Positions 6,440 through 8,295 of a stretch of 8,295 nt of DNA are shown here, in pieces. Source of the stretch: CAYSLC01 sp964431545 (GTDB lineage Bacteria > Desulfobacterota > Desulfobacteria > Desulfobacterales > JAABSP01); contig CAYSLC010000223.1 in the NCBI GenBank assembly GCA_964431545.1, forward strand, positions 1 to 8,295, given 5' to 3'. The notes under the pieces were generated by a model. That model did not search any database and had not been told where the DNA came from. It was given only the letters and a program-made list of their open reading frames with translations. Every line of letters begins with the position of its first letter. The stretch's first letter is position 1. A program made the position numbers and the translations under genes.

Positions 6440-8187
6440 TCCGGACCATTTACAGCTCACTACCATCGTTTAAAATGCTTCAATTCCATGATGGCTTGAA
6501 CATCATTCTTGCGGAAAAAACACCAAGCGCAAGTGAACGACAAACGAGAAATCGGGCCGGAAAATCAAGTATTGTTGAGATTATTCATTTTTTGATGGGA
6601 GGTAACGTAAAAAGAGGTTCAATCTTCAGAGAGGAGTGCCTTCAGGAATTCGCTTTTGGCATTGATTTCGACTTGGGCGGTTCTCCTATTGTTGCGGAAA
6701 GAAATTCAAGCACGAAATCTTTTTTGAATATTGTAAGTGGCGAATATGAGAATTGGCCGGCAAAACCAACTTTCGATGACAAGACAGGAAAAACAATTAT
6801 TTCCAACAAATTATGGAAATACAATTTGGGAAAACTTATGTTTGGGCTCCCGGAATCGGATGAGGTCTACGCACCGACATTCCGGCCTGTTTTTTCGTAC
6901 TTTGCGAGAAGACAATCCGAAGGGGGTTTTTCGAATCCTTTCCTATACTTTTCAAAACAGACTACAGTTGACGAACAAGTCCACATTAGCTTTTTGATTG
7001 GCCTCGATTGGACGATACCCCAGAAGTGGCAAAAAATCCGTGATCAGGAAAGGGCTTTAAAGGCCTTAAAAAATGCTGCAAAAGATGGTGCCTTTGGAGA
7101 AATCATCAGCAGCACGTCAGACTTAAGAACGCAATTGACAATCACGGAAGATCGTGCCGAAAGACTCAAATTCAATATTAATGAATTTAAAATACTTCCA
7201 GAATATGCCGATCTGGAAATAGAAGCTTCTGATATTACACGAAAAATAAACCAGCTTAATGATGATAACACAATAGACCGTCAATTGATCGCGGACCTTG
7301 AAGAGTCTCTCTATCAGGAGATCCCACCCTCCCACGATCAGTTGGGGAAAGTATATGAAGAAGCGGGAATAGTTCTGCCTGGAATTGCACTACAAAGATT
7401 TGAAGAAGTGAAAAATTTTCATGAATCTGTAATCGAGAATCGGCGCTCGTATTTAAGCGGGGAAATCGATACCGCCAGTAGAAGGATAGAAAAAAGAGAA
7501 ACTGATATAAAAAAGCATGAAGAACGTAGATCTCAAATCATGAAAATTCTTCATTCTCATGGTGCTCTTGATCATTTTGCCGAGTTGCAACAGGAATTGA
7601 CTCGGCTTGAGACCGAAGTCGAGAGCCTACGCCAACGCTATTCGACCGCTGAAAGGATTGAAACAGGAAAAACAGATCTTGATTTAGAACGGCAACAACT
7701 TCTTAGACGATTACGTCAAGATCACAGTGAACAAGAAGAAACATTAAAAAAAGCCATTCTCGCTTTTGAGAGAATTTCCCATTCCCTTTATGAGGACGCT
7801 GGAAATCTTGTGATCGATAAAGGGAAAAATGGGCCGTACTTTGAAGTTAAGATCCACGGGAAAAGGAGCAGAGGCATTTCCAATATGCAGGTTTTCTGTT
7901 TCGATATGATGTTGATGGAGCTTTGCGCGGAAAGGGGGATTGGACCAGGTTTTTTGATACATGATAGTCACCTTTTTGACGGGGTAGATGAACGTCAAGT
8001 TGCCAAAGCTCTGAAAATCGGAGTGGACAATGCACAAAAGTACAATTTCCAATACATAGTTACTATGAATGAAGATGCCGTTCCAGAGAGTCTGCCGAGC
8101 GATTTCGATTTTGAAAAATACGTCATTCCAACCCGTTTAACAGATGCAACTGAAGGTGGCGGACTCTTTGGCATAAGGTTCGGATAG
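6436..8187 (+). CDS. DUF2326-type SMC-like ABC ATPase of an ABC-3C system
   Basis: This 583-residue ATPase has an SMC/Rad50-like plan. The N-terminal half-domain (1 to about 195) carries TRNRAGKSS at 37-45 as the Walker A loop, with Thr in place of the usual first Gly. A charged, heptad-rich coiled coil covers about 205-455. The C-terminal half-domain (about 460-583, DUF2326) has a degenerate signature region (478-490, RSRGISNMQVFCFD in part) and a Walker B strand FLIHD at 506-510. Here the usual catalytic Glu position is Ser511, followed by HLFDGVDERQ as the D-loop. The last strand, YIVTMNEDA, takes the switch position. The His-Asp-Ser pattern is as I recall it for the DUF2326 family and is probably normal for it. 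In ABC-3C systems the ATPase is thought to sense or load onto foreign nucleic acid and license the effector. RecN or SMC housekeeping functions are unlikely given the short coil and the neighbours. Translation probably depends on coupling, since the nearest AAGGA (6411-6415) is about 20 nt away. Confidence 0.88.
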   Translation: MIRTIYSSLPSFKMLQFHDGLNIILAEKTPSASERQTRNRAGKSSIVEIIHFLMGGNVKRGSIFREECLQEFAFGIDFDLGGSPIVAERNSSTKSFLNIVSGEYENWPAKPTFDDKTGKTIISNKLWKYNLGKLMFGLPESDEVYAPTFRPVFSYFARRQSEGGFSNPFLYFSKQTTVDEQVHISFLIGLDWTIPQKWQKIRDQERALKALKNAAKDGAFGEIISSTSDLRTQLTITEDRAERLKFNINEFKILPEYADLEIEASDITRKINQLNDDNTIDRQLIADLEESLYQEIPPSHDQLGKVYEEAGIVLPGIALQRFEEVKNFHESVIENRRSYLSGEIDTASRRIEKRETDIKKHEERRSQIMKILHSHGALDHFAELQQELTRLETEVESLRQRYSTAERIETGKTDLDLERQQLLRRLRQDHSEQEETLKKAILAFERISHSLYEDAGNLVIDKGKNGPYFEVKIHGKRSRGISNMQVFCFDMMLMELCAERGIGPGFLIHDSHLFDGVDERQVAKALKIGVDNAQKYNFQYIVTMNEDAVPESLPSDFDFEKYVIPTRLTDATEGGGLFGIRFG

Positions 8188-8229
8188 TTCTTTTGAACAC
8201 TAAAAACAGGAAAGACAGGCTAAAATATC

Positions 8230-8235
8230 AAGGAG
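8230..8235 (+). promoter_or_regulatory. Shine-Dalgarno for the gene starting at 8243
   Basis: AAGGAG lies 7 nt before an ATG and is the best ribosome site in the right-hand part of the window. It supports the truncated reading frame that follows. Confidence 0.6.
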
Positions 8236-8242
8236 ACGCTCC

Positions 8243-8295
8243 ATGCCATCCTTTCGCAGAGGACAGAAGGTGGAAATCTATCAAAGGTCGGAGGA
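8243..8295 (+). CDS. Start of an unidentified protein (3'-truncated)
   Basis: ATG at 8243 is followed by 16 further open codons (MPSFRRGQKVEIYQRSE) to the window edge and is preceded by AAGGAG at ideal spacing. The short basic FRRGQKVEIY start looks like the first strands of a small SH3-like or KOW-like barrel, but 17 residues are too few to name a family. It lies 55 nt after the ATPase stop on the same strand with no obvious terminator between, so it could be co-transcribed with the ABC-3C genes. Its higher G+C could also mean it is the first host gene past the island. Confidence 0.5.
   Translation, partial: MPSFRRGQKVEIYQRSE

Larger units (their letters stand above)
5170..8242. other. AT-rich, probably horizontally acquired segment carrying an ABC-3C operon
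   Basis: Base composition falls sharply between about 5170 and 5190. Codon use changes from almost exclusive G/C third positions to frequent A/T third positions and AAA/TTT runs. The segment contains a complete three-gene conflict-system operon. The right edge is not resolved, because composition appears to rise again near 8240 but the window ends. I saw no transposase, integrase, tRNA gene or clear flanking direct repeat inside the window, so the mechanism of insertion is unknown. Confidence 0.7.

Noticed and set aside
7744..8052. Minus-strand open frames inside the ATPase C-terminal domain
   Set aside because: They overlap the conserved Walker B/D-loop coding region and have no recognisable domain or supporting context.
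8187..8198. GTTC-TTTT-GAAC inverted repeat at the end of the ATPase gene as a terminator
   Set aside because: The stem is only four base pairs and is not followed by a T-run, so it is too weak to call.

Overview
The window has two parts of different base composition. Positions 1 to about 5170 are very GC-rich (two sampled 60-base lines hold 37 and 50 G+C). They carry four tightly packed plus-strand genes. From about 5190 onward the DNA is AT-rich (sampled lines hold 19 and 23 G+C per 60) and carries a second plus-strand operon. The host is probably an anaerobic, high-GC bacterium using molybdenum or tungsten redox enzymes. A Desulfobacterota-like sulfur-metabolising or syntrophic organism would fit, but that is a guess from gene content, not a taxonomic result.

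Region 1 (1-5127) is a redox operon. It starts with the C-terminal three quarters of a molybdopterin (Mo/W-bis-MGD) oxidoreductase most like thiosulfate/polysulfide reductase catalytic subunits. Next come an FmdE-family protein with a C-terminal zinc ribbon, a 16-cysteine four-cluster ferredoxin subunit, and a 732-residue flavoprotein. The flavoprotein joins a NuoF-like helical segment that has lost its cluster cysteines, a GltD/NfnB-like FAD/NAD(P) core, a two-cluster ferredoxin domain and a C-terminal Cys4 motif. No membrane-anchor gene is visible. The simplest model is a soluble, NAD(P)H- or ferredoxin-linked complex in which electrons pass between pyridine nucleotide, FAD, the Fe-S chain and the Mo/W site. 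The substrate cannot be deduced from the sequence.

Region 2 (5128-5288) is the junction. It holds an imperfect hairpin just after the redox operon, the composition switch, a TATAAT-containing promoter candidate, and short palindromes just before the first gene of the island.

Region 3 (5289-8187) is a three-gene operon in which each pair of genes overlaps by an ATGA tetranucleotide. It encodes a 303-residue protein with a restriction-endonuclease-like N-terminus, an 80-residue winged-helix-like middle component, and a 583-residue DUF2326-type SMC-like ABC ATPase with a coiled coil. This is the layout of an ABC-three-component (ABC-3C) conflict system, a predicted defence against invading DNA, apparently acquired by horizontal transfer. 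A further gene with a strong ribosome binding site begins at 8243 and runs off the window. It may be host DNA or an additional island gene.
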